Origin: JARRQB01 sp965368585
GTDB lineage: Bacteria > Pseudomonadota > Gammaproteobacteria > Chromatiales > Chromatiaceae
DNA length: 64,000 bases
Assembly (NCBI GenBank): GCA_965368585.1
Contig: CBDUNM010000004.1
Coordinates: 21,440-85,439 of the forward strand
Direction of reading: 5' to 3'
The notes under the pieces are model-generated. The model had not been told where the DNA came from. It saw nothing but the letters and a program-made list of their open reading frames with translations, and did not search any database. Positions 8,830-18,171 of this stretch are shown here, one piece after another; position 1 is the stretch's first letter; every line of letters begins with the position of its first letter. A program made the position numbers and the translations under genes.

Positions 8830-9858
8830 CTACTGGTCGGCCCCGGAGTCGTTTCTATCCCACGCCTCGTACGCCCGGACGACGCGCTGCACCAGTGCGT
8901 GCCGCACCACATCTCGCGCGCTGAACATCGTGAAGCTGATACCCTGCACTCTCCCCAATACCTCGATTGCCTGACGCAGGCCCGACTGCTGGCCCCGCGG
9001 CAGGTCGACCTGCGTAACATCGCCGGTACACACCGCGGTCGACCCGAAACCGATGCGCGTCAGAAACATTTTCATTTGTTCCGGCGTGGTGTTTTGTGCC
9101 TCGTCGAGGATGATAAAGGCCTCATTGAGCGTACGACCTCTCATGTACGCCAGCGGCGCGACCTCTATGACATTACGTTCGATTAACTTATGCACGCGCT
9201 CGAACCCGAGCATTTCGTACAGGGCATCGTACAATGGGCGCAGATACGGGTCGATTTTTTGCGCCAGATCGCCCGGCAGAAAGCCCAACCGCTCGCCCGC
9301 CTCCACCGCGGGTCGAACCAGCAGGATGCGTCTGACCTGATCGCGCTCCAATGCGTCGACCGCGCAGGCAACCGCCAGATAGGTTTTACCTGTGCCCGCC
9401 GGACCCACGCCGAAATTGATGTCGTGGGTCAGAATTCGATGCAGGTACTCAGCTTGATTCGGACCGCGCGGTTGTACGACCCCGCGCCTTGTTTTTATCT
9501 GCGTATCGGGGACGTTGGCGTCGGTCGGCTCGATCAATGCGTCGACACCCGATTCCTGGAGGTAGAGATGCACCCGTGCCGGACTCAGCGTTTCCTTGTC
9601 CGTGGCTTCGTACAACTCCTGCAGTACATGTTTACCGGCGGCGATCGCGCGCGTCTCACCGAATAAACGGAAGAAATTCCCGCGGTTGCTGATCTCTATG
9701 CCCAGCCGCCGCTCGATCTGACGCAGGTGCTCGTCGAGTTGGCCGCACACGTTGCGCAGGCGTTCCATATCCTCCGGCTCCAGAATGATGTCCACGGAAT
9801 CGGGGTGTTCGGAAAGGACGATGTCGCTAATGGTGTCTACCTCACGCCGAACGCGCAA
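8830..9858 (-). CDS. phoH: PhoH-like ATPase (YbeZ)
   Basis: A P-loop NTPase thought to act with YbeY in RNA metabolism; cytoplasmic. The 342-residue product has a KH-like N-terminal part (RRLGIEISNRGNFFRLFGE), Walker A GPAGTGKTYLAVACAVDAL and Walker B FIILDEAQNTTPEQMK, then the conserved GFGSTAVCTGDVTQVDLPRG. The frame opens with a TTG overlapping the miaB stop by 17 bases; a GTG slightly downstream (VDIILEPEDMERL) is an alternative start. The last residues (DRNDSGADQ) are variable in the family. It is translationally coupled to miaB. Confidence 0.94.
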   Translation of the reverse strand: MRVRREVDTISDIVLSEHPDSVDIILEPEDMERLRNVCGQLDEHLRQIERRLGIEISNRGNFFRLFGETRAIAAGKHVLQELYEATDKETLSPARVHLYLQESGVDALIEPTDANVPDTQIKTRRGVVQPRGPNQAEYLHRILTHDINFGVGPAGTGKTYLAVACAVDALERDQVRRILLVRPAVEAGERLGFLPGDLAQKIDPYLRPLYDALYEMLGFERVHKLIERNVIEVAPLAYMRGRTLNEAFIILDEAQNTTPEQMKMFLTRIGFGSTAVCTGDVTQVDLPRGQQSGLRQAIEVLGRVQGISFTMFSARDVVRHALVQRVVRAYEAWDRNDSGADQ

Positions 9859-11188
9859 TCGCGTCGGTTACCGGTTCGCCGCGCAACGAATTGGCCAGGG
9901 CTTCGGTAATGCGCACGTCCACAAAGCGCCCGAGCAGTTCTGCGGAGCCGTCGAAATTGACTACTCGGTTGTTTTCGGTGCGACCCGACAGCTGGCGTGG
10001 ATCGCGCCGCGAGGGGCGATCGACCAGAACTCGCTGCACAGTACCCACCATCTGTCGGCTGAAGCGCTGTGCGTGGCTGTTAACCGCCTGTTGCAGACGG
10101 CGCAGGCGTGCCTGCTTGGCCGCGTACGGCACGTCGTCCGGCAAGTCCGACGCCGGTGTGCCGGGGCGCCGGCTGTAGATGAAGCTGAACGACTGGTCGA
10201 AATCGATTGCTTCGATCAATGCCATGGTGTGTTCGAAATCCTCGTCGGTTTCGCCCGGAAATCCAACAATGAAATCCGAGGAAATACTGATCCCCGGACG
10301 CGCCTCGCGCAGGCGCCGGATCTTCTGTTTGTAATCAAAAGCACTGTGACCGCGCTTCATCGCGAGCAAAATACGGTCGGAACCGGACTGTACCGGCAAA
10401 TGCAGGAAGCTCACCAGTTCAGGCACTTCCCGGTACGCCTCGATGAGGCTGTCCGAAAACTCAACCGGATGCGACGTCGTGAAACGGATGCGATCAATAC
10501 CATCGACGGCAGCAACGTAGCGGATCAACAGGGCGAGATCAGCGCTGTCACCGTCGTGCGTCAGGCCTTGGTAGGCGTTGACGTTCTGTCCCAGCAGATT
10601 GATCTCGCGGACGCCTTGCGCCGCCAACTGCGCCACTTCCGCGAGGACGTCATCGAAAGGGCGACTGATTTCCGTACCGCGGGTGTAGGGGACGACGCAG
10701 AAAGTGCAATACTTGGAACAGCCCTCCATGATGGAGACATAAGCCGTCGGACCCTCGGCACGCGGTTCCGGCAGGCAGTCGAACTTCTCGATCTCCGGAA
10801 AGCTGACGTCCACCACGCCGCGACCGTCGCGCCGCACCGTCGCCAGCATTTCAGGTAACCGATGCAGTGTCTGTGGCCCGAACACCAGGTCCACGAACGG
10901 CGCGCGTTTACGGATCGCTTCGCCTTCCTGGCTGGCAACGCAGCCACCGACGCCTATGATCAGACCCTTGCGCCGCGCTTTCCAGGGCCGCCATTGCCCG
11001 AGTTGCGAAAATACCTTCTCCTGTGCCTTCTCACGGATCGAGCAGGTGTTCAGCAACAGGACGTCGGCATCTTCCGCTACATCGGTCACTTCATAGCCGT
11101 CAGAGAACCGCAGTACGTCCGCCATCTTGGCGGAATCGTACTCATTCATCTGGCATCCATAGGTCTTGATAAATAGTTTGCGTGACAT
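9842..11188 (-). CDS. miaB: tRNA-2-methylthio-N6-dimethylallyladenosine synthase MiaB
   Basis: A radical SAM methylthiotransferase that converts i6A37 to ms2i6A37 in tRNAs reading U-starting codons. The protein (448 aa from this start) has the N-terminal MTTase domain KLFIKTYGCQMNEYDS with three cluster cysteines. The radical SAM motif is GCSKYCTFCVVPYTRG, and the C-terminal TRAM domain is RQMVGTVQRVLVDRPSRRDP. The open frame extends 21 codons further, but MSRKLFIKTYGCQ at 11188 is the family start. It heads the miaB-phoH-ybeY-corC block. Confidence 0.96.
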   Translation of the reverse strand: MSRKLFIKTYGCQMNEYDSAKMADVLRFSDGYEVTDVAEDADVLLLNTCSIREKAQEKVFSQLGQWRPWKARRKGLIIGVGGCVASQEGEAIRKRAPFVDLVFGPQTLHRLPEMLATVRRDGRGVVDVSFPEIEKFDCLPEPRAEGPTAYVSIMEGCSKYCTFCVVPYTRGTEISRPFDDVLAEVAQLAAQGVREINLLGQNVNAYQGLTHDGDSADLALLIRYVAAVDGIDRIRFTTSHPVEFSDSLIEAYREVPELVSFLHLPVQSGSDRILLAMKRGHSAFDYKQKIRRLREARPGISISSDFIVGFPGETDEDFEHTMALIEAIDFDQSFSFIYSRRPGTPASDLPDDVPYAAKQARLRRLQQAVNSHAQRFSRQMVGTVQRVLVDRPSRRDPRQLSGRTENNRVVNFDGSAELLGRFVDVRITEALANSLRGEPVTDAIARSA

Positions 11189-11296
11189 GAAAAACCGGTG
11201 TGTTTGATTTCCGCGGATTTTACGCTGAATATCAAAGACCTGCCACGCCAAAATTCGGCAAGAGGCCTCGAGTAAGACCTCCTGCCCGGGACGGTG

Positions 11297-11530
11297 CTAG
11301 AGTCCAATCAGTTCGGCATGCACGCCACGATCCTGGATGTGGTGCAACAAATCCTGGGCGCGGATATCCCCAGGATCGTAATCGATCAGCATCAAATGCC
11401 TGGCTTTGTCGTTGACACACGCGCTGTATACGCCCGTCAGATCACCCAGGTCACGTTCGAGCGAGTGGATGTGCCCATCGTCCAGATTTTCGTCGATATG
11501 AATGACGACATCGGTTCGGCTGGTTCCCAT
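11297..11530 (-). CDS. Small ferredoxin-like-fold protein of unknown function
   Basis: A 77-residue protein (VVIHIDENLDDGHIHSLERD, then MLIDYDPGDIRAQDLLHHIQ). It has the beta-alpha-beta pattern of heavy-metal-associated or HMA-like domains but no CxxC metal site. Similar small proteins are seen as stand-alone genes in sulfur-oxidising and metal-handling Proteobacteria; this is recollection, not a search result. GGGAGA precedes the ATG by 7 bases. It lies just upstream of miaB in the same direction of transcription, but no functional link is implied. Confidence 0.65.
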   Translation of the reverse strand: MGTSRTDVVIHIDENLDDGHIHSLERDLGDLTGVYSACVNDKARHLMLIDYDPGDIRAQDLLHHIQDRGVHAELIGL

Positions 11531-11769
11531 GTACGGTCTCCCTTCAGTGTTACGGAGCGCGAAACACGCTTCTTACTCATATATGGATAGTTCAGGTTCG
11601 GGAGTACTCAATAGGGCAAAACCCTTGGCGTTACAAGGTAGAGACCCGAAGCGTCCCCGATGCCCGTTCCGTGATGCCGCGTTGATCGAGTGCAGCCTGG
11701 CCCGACCGGAAAACGAACCAAGAACGTCAGTGGTGGAATTTTCGCCTGCGTTCGGGTTTGCGTCGAGGT

Positions 11770-14166
11770 TTACGGTCGAATGTCCCGCCGCGACACAGGC
11801 AGGTAGCAGGGCGGATCGAAACGCGCGGCCGGCGCCGCCAAGTGGAACCCCTGACCCAGGTCGACACCCAGTTCCTGCAGAATAGGGATCACGTCTTCGG
11901 ACTCGACGCACTCCGCGGTCGACATGATGCCCAATCCGCGCGCCATATCGCTCACGGCTCGCACGAAAACGCGGTCGAACCGGTCGTGCGCCAAATTGCG
12001 CACGAAGTTTCCGTCAATCTTGATGATGTCCACCGGCAAATGCTTGAGATAGTGGAAAGACGAAAAACCCACTCCAAAGTCATCTAGGGCGATTCGACAA
12101 CCCAAGTTGTGCAGTGAATCAGTGAATTGGTTTGCCTGCGCAATGTTCTCGACCGCCGCCGTCTCGGTGATTTCGAAAATCAGCATACTGGGATCGGCTC
12201 GACTCTCATCGACGTAATGCCTGATCCATTCGAGGATCTGCGGATTTCCGAAATGCCTGCCCGACAGGTTAATCGCCAGATTGACCGGTTGACCGCAATC
12301 ACAACTCCCACCTTGCACCTGGATTGCCTTACGCAGCACCCAGCGATCGATTTCGCGAATCATGCCGAATCGTTCTGCGATGCCGAGGAATGCGCCCGAC
12401 GAAATCAGACCGCCGTCATCTCCTTGCATACGCAGCAACACTTCATAGTGAGCCACCTGCCGGTTGTCGAGCCTGAATACGGGCTGGTAATGCAGAATGA
12501 ACAAGTCTTCTTCCAGCGCCTTTCGAATACGCTGCTCCCACTGCAGCTTGGCATGCATCGCGGTAAGCTGTTTATCTGTCTCGCTGTAGACGTGATAAGT
12601 ATTTCGCCCCTCGTCCTTGGCGCTGTACATGGCGGCGTCCGCCATTGCCAGCAGGCCACTCGGCTCCGTTCCATGACTGGGGAAAATCACGATGCCGATA
12701 CTGGCGCTCACCGGGGTCACCATATCGGGAAAACCCTCTTGGCTATCGAACAACCTCTGCAGCAAATACCCCGCCGCCTGCTCCGCCTGTTCGCGGCCGG
12801 TGTTGGGCAGCAACACGCCAAACTCGTCGCCGCCCAACCGGCCCAGCACATCCACCTTGCGCAGACTATCTGACAGTCGCTTGGCGATAATACACAGGTA
12901 CTCGTCGCCGGCGAGGTGCCCCATGGTGTCATTGATATATTTGAACTGATCCAGGTCGATAAACATCAACGCACCTTGCTGGTCGAAGCGCTCCACATGG
13001 TCCAACGCCCTTTCCAGTTCCTCCTGGAAACGGCTGCGATTGAACAACCCGGTCAGCGCATCGTGCTCGGCCAGATAAGCAATGCGCTTCTCGTTTCGCT
13101 TCTGTTCGGTGACGTCGAGAAACAGGCTGCGGCAGACCGGGTTCCCCGAAACGCCGTGGCCAAAACTGTTGATGCTGCGAATATCGACCAGGTGTCCATC
13201 TTTGTGCGACATTCGGAAATCTATTGTCGACGTCCCCAGTCCGTGCTTTTCCGCACCCCACTGCTGTCTGAAGAGATCTAGATCTTCCGAGTAGATACGG
13301 TGCTCCAGGAACTGCGGCTGAAACCAGGCAATGGTGGGGTAACCGAGAAGATTCTGCGCCTCTTGGCTCACGTACAGAAAGTCGTACGTATGTGGATCAA
13401 CTTCGACAATTAACGCGTTTATCCCGTCCATGAGCGTTTGCAGATGGCTTTTCTGCTGCTCAAGCGCGTGGCGTTCCTCGACAAGGGCCGCGCGGGTCTG
13501 TGCCAGGTGGTCGGCAAGATGATTGAAGGACCTGGCCAGGTTCCCCATTTCGTCCCGGCTGTCCAAATCGATACGGTAGTCCAACTCGTCTCTCGCCAGC
13601 GCCTGGGTGCCTTCTTCCAGCTTGCGCAAACTGCGAGTCATGAAATAGCCTACGACGAGGGTCGCCAGAACGGACAGCACCAGTTCCAAGGAGGCGATGG
13701 TCGTGTTTTGGAGACGGGTCTGGCCGATGAGCGATTCCACATACGCTATGGAATACCCGATATTGAGAACACCAAGCTTTTGATTCGACAATGAAATCGG
13801 TTTTACAGTATCGAATACCCCGTCGCGTTTCGCATCCTGGTAGGTCTCATCGGGCAGCGCATTTGGGGGAACCTCGCCTATCGCAGCCATCGAGTTGCCA
13901 AGTGCGTCCAGCACGCCAGCGTAAACGATATTCTCGCTCGTGCTGACCAGTGACAAAGCGTCCAGCACAATAGCCCGATCATTTACCGCAAGTCCCGGCG
14001 CCAGCAAATTAGCCAGCAAGGTTGCCTCTTCACTGATGTGGTGCCTGAGTACGTCGGCATGACTGGAACTGATGAGACGAACACTGTTCCACACGAGTGT
14101 CGTCAACATGACCGCTTCGATCAGAATAACGCTCAGCACGAGCCGGGTGGAAAGCCGGATTTTCAC
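11770..14166 (-). CDS. Membrane GGDEF-EAL receptor with HAMP and PAS domains
   Basis: A 798-residue inner-membrane protein for c-di-GMP turnover. Order: TM1 (about 8-30), periplasmic sensor (31-155), TM2 (156-176, LELVLSVLATLVVGYFMT), HAMP (about 177-230), a coiled linker and PAS (about 240-360). The GGDEF domain has LGGDEFG (near 444) and an upstream RKVD, an allosteric I-site. The EAL domain's signature reads EVLL rather than EALL, but it keeps NLAINLSG, EITET, LDDFG and IKIDG. Both activities are therefore possible. The GTG at 14166 lies 83 bases after the stop of a PhnD-like binding protein, so the two are likely an operon and the binding protein probably feeds the periplasmic domain. Confidence 0.93.
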   Translation of the reverse strand: MKIRLSTRLVLSVILIEAVMLTTLVWNSVRLISSSHADVLRHHISEEATLLANLLAPGLAVNDRAIVLDALSLVSTSENIVYAGVLDALGNSMAAIGEVPPNALPDETYQDAKRDGVFDTVKPISLSNQKLGVLNIGYSIAYVESLIGQTRLQNTTIASLELVLSVLATLVVGYFMTRSLRKLEEGTQALARDELDYRIDLDSRDEMGNLARSFNHLADHLAQTRAALVEERHALEQQKSHLQTLMDGINALIVEVDPHTYDFLYVSQEAQNLLGYPTIAWFQPQFLEHRIYSEDLDLFRQQWGAEKHGLGTSTIDFRMSHKDGHLVDIRSINSFGHGVSGNPVCRSLFLDVTEQKRNEKRIAYLAEHDALTGLFNRSRFQEELERALDHVERFDQQGALMFIDLDQFKYINDTMGHLAGDEYLCIIAKRLSDSLRKVDVLGRLGGDEFGVLLPNTGREQAEQAAGYLLQRLFDSQEGFPDMVTPVSASIGIVIFPSHGTEPSGLLAMADAAMYSAKDEGRNTYHVYSETDKQLTAMHAKLQWEQRIRKALEEDLFILHYQPVFRLDNRQVAHYEVLLRMQGDDGGLISSGAFLGIAERFGMIREIDRWVLRKAIQVQGGSCDCGQPVNLAINLSGRHFGNPQILEWIRHYVDESRADPSMLIFEITETAAVENIAQANQFTDSLHNLGCRIALDDFGVGFSSFHYLKHLPVDIIKIDGNFVRNLAHDRFDRVFVRAVSDMARGLGIMSTAECVESEDVIPILQELGVDLGQGFHLAAPAARFDPPCYLPVSRRDIRP

Positions 14167-14249
14167 TGGCGGGTAGGATATTGTTTCGATGGGTGTACGA
14201 ACGTGCGCGATTCTTTCGTGACAGAGGACGCTGTTGTCATTGCATCCCC

Positions 14250-15152
14250 TCAGTTATTACCCAAATCGGCGACACCCAAATCGGCGACGCCCTGCCGCGT
14301 AAAAGGCCGAGCCGCTTCATAGTCCGCGACGCTCGCCGGACGATACCCGGAAAACGACATCTGCCCGAGGGCCCGCCTGCCGTTCGGATTGTCCTTCATG
14401 CCCACCAGAATATTCGCGACCCGGTCGCCGATTTCCCGATCGAGGTCGGTTGCGACCATGGTCGCCATATTGGCCAGCCGTGGGCCGCGACCAATGATTC
14501 GAAGCGGCTCGCCCCTTGCGATCGCCTTCTTGAAGATGTTGCTTGACGCAACGGCAGCGCTGACTTCGTTCGCCAACACCGCCTCATTCGCCGCGTTGTG
14601 GCTGGTAAACTCGCGATAGACGGGCGCCCGGTCGCCGACCAGGCCGGAGTCGATCATGTGCTGCACGCCCATCATAGTCATCAGCGCACGCCTCGGAGGC
14701 GTCGCTACCGGTTTCCCGGCCAACTGCGCGACCGTCGTGATTGCGCTGTCCTCGCGCACCACGATCAACTGCTGTACGTCCTCTATGACGGTTGCCCGGA
14801 TGCGGTACTTGCCGCTGTCCGACGCCCTCACCGCCAGGTGCGGAGCCGTGACGACAATGTCGTAAACCCGTTCGTCGGTGCGCTGCACGAACGTCGAAAA
14901 GTCTTTGGCCGTTTTGAGAATTACGGGCCGCTGCAGGGACTCGGACAGATAGTCGCGCAACGGTGCAAAGCGCTTGAACAAGGCTACCGTGCTGATGAGC
15001 GGAAAGTATCCCAGCGTCAGCGCCGTCGCTTTCTCGTTCGACCGTTCGCCCGTATCTGCGGCGGTCGCCGACGAAGCCGTACTGAGCAGCGCGAACAGCG
15101 CGCAGATTGTACTCAGGTAACGCCAAAAAGCACCGCGGCCGGCTCCCTGCAT
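14250..15152 (-). CDS. PhnD-like periplasmic substrate-binding protein
   Basis: A 300-residue phosphate/phosphite/phosphonate-type solute-binding protein (PhnD superfamily). It has a signal peptide ending near SSATAAD (about 31), LGYFPLISTVALFKRFAPLR at the first lobe, VYDIVVTAPHLAVRA, and the hinge helix segment ANEAVLANEVSAAV. No ABC permease or ATPase is nearby; the neighbour downstream is a GGDEF-EAL receptor. That suggests a sensing rather than transport role, as in other periplasmic-binding-protein/diguanylate cyclase pairs. GAGGAG precedes the ATG. The C-terminus ends VADLGVADLGNN because of a 15-base tandem repeat. Confidence 0.88.
   Translation of the reverse strand: MQGAGRGAFWRYLSTICALFALLSTASSATAADTGERSNEKATALTLGYFPLISTVALFKRFAPLRDYLSESLQRPVILKTAKDFSTFVQRTDERVYDIVVTAPHLAVRASDSGKYRIRATVIEDVQQLIVVREDSAITTVAQLAGKPVATPPRRALMTMMGVQHMIDSGLVGDRAPVYREFTSHNAANEAVLANEVSAAVASSNIFKKAIARGEPLRIIGRGPRLANMATMVATDLDREIGDRVANILVGMKDNPNGRRALGQMSFSGYRPASVADYEAARPFTRQGVADLGVADLGNN
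14260..14289. repeat. Two tandem 15-base units inside the phnD-like gene end
   Basis: The unit CCCAAATCGGCGACA at 14260-14274 is followed by CCCAAATCGGCGACG at 14275-14289, one mismatch. Being a multiple of three, it duplicates the codons for VADLG near the C-terminus without breaking the frame. Confidence 0.9.
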
Positions 15153-15227
15153 GACGACTCCTCGGCCCGCTGTTAGCGACTAGCGACACCCGATCGGTTT
15201 GCCGTCGCGGACATACGCAACGGCAGA

Positions 15228-15842
15228 CTATTTGTCGCCGCCGCCCTTTTTCGGGGGTGGCGAACGATTGGTCGCTATCTCCGTTAGCGTTTTGAAGTAG
15301 GACAACACGTTTTCAATGGCTTGCGCCGACATTTCCGCCTGCCTAGCAAAGCCATCTTTGCTCACGTTGCCCTGGGCAAACGACTGCAGCGTATCCATCG
15401 CGTCGCTGACTGCGTCTTGAAACAAGGCGGTCTGTTGGGTGGCCAGCTTCGATGTGCTATCAAACAGCTTGCGATGATGCTCCGCCATTCGCTCCAATCC
15501 TTCGCGATGCCTTTCCAAAATGGCATCCAGAGACAGGTGTCCCAAACCGTAGCCTCCAAAGACACGCTTCAGCTGTTCGGTGAGCATTTCGGCGTCTGTC
15601 TGCGCAAGGACGCACGGAAACTCCGTCTCGTACTTCGCATCGACCTCCCGTTCGGCTTCCGACCAGTCTTCAAAGGGATCACCCCCGACGAACCCCCGCC
15701 TCTGGACGCGGTTGTACGCCTTCTCGGTAATCAGCAGCCAACGCTCACCCGGAGATATCGTCTGCTTTTCTCCGTCAAACGGCGCCAGCGGCACCGTGTT
15801 GGCACTTTTCTCGGTGGTTGCATGTTCACTTTTCGTAATCAT
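15228..15842 (-). CDS. DUF2934 plus phasin-like protein
   Basis: About 204 residues. The N-terminal part (ERWLLITEKAYNRVQRRGFV, then GGDPFEDWSEAEREVDAKY) matches the DUF2934 pattern, and the rest is a long helical region with a phasin-like stretch (QTALFQDAVSDAMDTLQSFA). Phasins coat polyhydroxyalkanoate granules, so a granule-surface role is possible, but no PHA genes are in the window. The tail PPPKKGGGDK is basic. I chose the ATG at 15842 because CCGGAGG lies about 8 bases before it; two earlier in-frame starts have no such site. The family assignment of the helical half is tentative. Confidence 0.65.
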   Translation of the reverse strand: MITKSEHATTEKSANTVPLAPFDGEKQTISPGERWLLITEKAYNRVQRRGFVGGDPFEDWSEAEREVDAKYETEFPCVLAQTDAEMLTEQLKRVFGGYGLGHLSLDAILERHREGLERMAEHHRKLFDSTSKLATQQTALFQDAVSDAMDTLQSFAQGNVSKDGFARQAEMSAQAIENVLSYFKTLTEIATNRSPPPKKGGGDK

Positions 15843-16385
15843 TGCCATAGCCTCCGGACACAATTGACGAGTGTCACAATGCTGCAGTGCATGATTTCTG
15901 CGGTAACCAACAACAGCGTTACCCGTCCGCGGGGCAGGCCTTCATCTTCAAACAGAAACTGGCCAGCTTGTCTGAGCGTCGGGGCGCATACCGTAACTCA
16001 TTGATACAAAAAAACAACTTTGCCCAACCACCAATCCCTTTGCGCCTCTGCAACGCGCAATCTGGAGCGATTCGAAGCAGATGCAACATCGCTTGGTCGG
16101 ACAATAGTACACCGGCATCTTGTCACCGATGTAACTGAGTCTATTATAGGATGACGAGTGATCAGTTGCTTGATAAATAAAATGAAAACTGGCCGGCCCG
16201 GATGAAAGACGGAACGGCTTCAATCTGCGTCGCACGACCATTGGTTTGCAGTACCCGAAGACCAGTGCGCGCTTTTGCTCAACCGCTTGCGCCCAACCGT
16301 ACCCCGTTCCCGGTATCCGCCGAGCGGTGCCGGCCGGGCTGAAAAGCACGAAATCTAACTGTCAAGAATCAATTAAAGGGTCGCT
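15843..16385. other. Divergent intergenic region
   Basis: About 540 bases between divergent genes. A 133-codon minus frame here has no family resemblance or ribosome binding site. An AT-rich patch at 16138-16190 (TCTATTATAGG and following) is a plausible promoter area for the glycoside phosphorylase gene. No clear operator is seen. Confidence 0.35.
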
Positions 16386-18137
16386 ATGACTACCGATGCT
16401 GTATCGATAACCAAAAACCTCCCGCAAGGCGTCATGCTCAACGCTTATCCGGACAGCATCGGGGGATCCCTGGCCGACACGGTTGAGTTGCTGAAGCGGC
16501 CGGAGTTTGAAGATGTGTTTTCGCTTTTTTACATCCTTCCGACGTTTTTTAACAGCGATTTGGATCGCGGCTTCTCTGTCATCGACTACGACCTCAACAA
16601 AGCACTCGTCACAACGAAGGATCTGGAAGAGCTGAGCAAGCTGGACATCATGCTGAAGTTCGATCTGGTCTTAAACCATCTCTCCGTTGGATCTCCACAG
16701 TTTCAGGATATGTTGCAAAATGGTGACCAGTCGCCGTACCGGAACTTCTTCATCGACTGGAATGAATTCTGGCACGCTCACGGAAAAACCAACGATGACG
16801 GACTGGTGATACCAGACGAAGCTTATCTGCAGCGGCTGTTCATGCGAAAACCCGGTCTTCCGATACTGAAAGTGCGTTTTCCAGATGGAACCGACAGGCC
16901 TTACTGGAATACGTTTTATCAGGAAGTGATCTACCAGGAACTCATTCCGGAGGACCTGGCATCGATCGGCGGGCTCGCGTTTCAACAGGCGGAGACCGTA
17001 ACGGCTGCGGTGAATGATGCAATCCGTGCGAAGATACACGTCAGGGAACTGGATTTTGGCTCGAACTCACGGTTCAAGGAAGACATCGTGGCAGTTGTCG
17101 AAAGCAAACGACGCTACCTGGGCCAGATGGATTTGAACGCCCGATCGGATGGCGTTTGGGACTTCTACGACGAGACGCTGAAAAAGTTGCACGGCTACGG
17201 CGCGAAGCTCGTCAGACTCGACGCGTTTGCGTATCTCCACAAAGAGCCCGGCATGACCAATTTCTTCAACAAACCCGGAACCTGGGAGTATCTGGATAGA
17301 CTGAAGGAAATCGCGGCAAAATATGACCTCATCCTACTGCCGGAGATCCATTCTGAATACGGTTATGGGCTCCACGAGGAAGTCGCGGAAAAAGGCTTTC
17401 CCATCTACGACTTTTTCTTGCCCGGATTGATTATCGACGCACTGGATCGCGGCACCGCGACGGCCCTGTTACGTTGGATCCGCGAGCTGCACGAAACGGG
17501 GATTAAGACGGTCAATATGCTGGGATGCCATGACGGGATACCTGTACTCGACCTGAGGGGAAAAGAGGTGCTTGGCATCTCGAAATCGGGTTTGTTGTCT
17601 GACGAGCAAATCGACGCAGCCATAGAAAAGATACTGGCCCGGGGCGGCAGAGTCAAAAATCTCTACGGCCCGGATGGCAATAAGATTTCCTACTATCAGG
17701 TTAACGCAACATATTTCAGCGCGCTGGGCGAAGATGAGCAAAAATTGCGCCTCGCCCGGGCAATCCAAATGTTCATGCCGGGAATCCCGCAGGTATGGTA
17801 TCTCGATCTCTTTGCGGGGAAAAACGACTACGCTGCGGCGGATAGCGGAGGCACCGCGGGGCACAAGGAGATTAACCGCACCACGCTTACGGCGAGTGAT
17901 ATCGAGCAGGGACTCCAGCGTGAGATCGTTCGGGACCAACTCCAGCTAATGAGGTTGCGGAATACCTCGCCTGCCTTTGGCGGCGACTTGACGATCGTTG
18001 ATACGGACGAACATCGTTTACATTTGACGTGGAAGAACCGAAATTGCACGGCAACGTTGGCGGCGGATTTGCGTGATCTCAGCTTCACCGTTACGCATGT
18101 AGACGATGCCGGCAGCGAGTATCAGATATCGTTCTGA
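16386..18137 (+). CDS. GH13 subfamily 18 glycoside phosphorylase (sucrose phosphorylase-like)
   Basis: A 583-residue alpha-retaining phosphorylase of the sucrose/glucosylglycerate phosphorylase type, which would split an alpha-glucoside with phosphate to give glucose 1-phosphate. It has QMDLNARSDGVWDF, then VRLDAFAY with nucleophile D279, LLPEIHSEYG with acid/base E320, and LGCHDGI with stabiliser D383. It is longer than classical sucrose phosphorylase (about 490 aa), with extra sequence around 130-230. Glucosylglycerate or another glucoside is therefore as likely as sucrose. AAAGGG lies before the ATG. A HAD sugar-phosphate phosphatase follows 34 bases downstream, apparently in one operon. 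Confidence 0.85.
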   Translation: MTTDAVSITKNLPQGVMLNAYPDSIGGSLADTVELLKRPEFEDVFSLFYILPTFFNSDLDRGFSVIDYDLNKALVTTKDLEELSKLDIMLKFDLVLNHLSVGSPQFQDMLQNGDQSPYRNFFIDWNEFWHAHGKTNDDGLVIPDEAYLQRLFMRKPGLPILKVRFPDGTDRPYWNTFYQEVIYQELIPEDLASIGGLAFQQAETVTAAVNDAIRAKIHVRELDFGSNSRFKEDIVAVVESKRRYLGQMDLNARSDGVWDFYDETLKKLHGYGAKLVRLDAFAYLHKEPGMTNFFNKPGTWEYLDRLKEIAAKYDLILLPEIHSEYGYGLHEEVAEKGFPIYDFFLPGLIIDALDRGTATALLRWIRELHETGIKTVNMLGCHDGIPVLDLRGKEVLGISKSGLLSDEQIDAAIEKILARGGRVKNLYGPDGNKISYYQVNATYFSALGEDEQKLRLARAIQMFMPGIPQVWYLDLFAGKNDYAAADSGGTAGHKEINRTTLTASDIEQGLQREIVRDQLQLMRLRNTSPAFGGDLTIVDTDEHRLHLTWKNRNCTATLAADLRDLSFTVTHVDDAGSEYQISF

Positions 18138-18171
18138 TAGATCAAAAATCCGTTACATGTGGAGTTTGCAG

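Noticed and set aside
15948..16349. A 133-codon minus-strand frame upstream of the glycoside phosphorylase
   Set aside because: No start signal, no motif, and it occupies the expected divergent promoter region.
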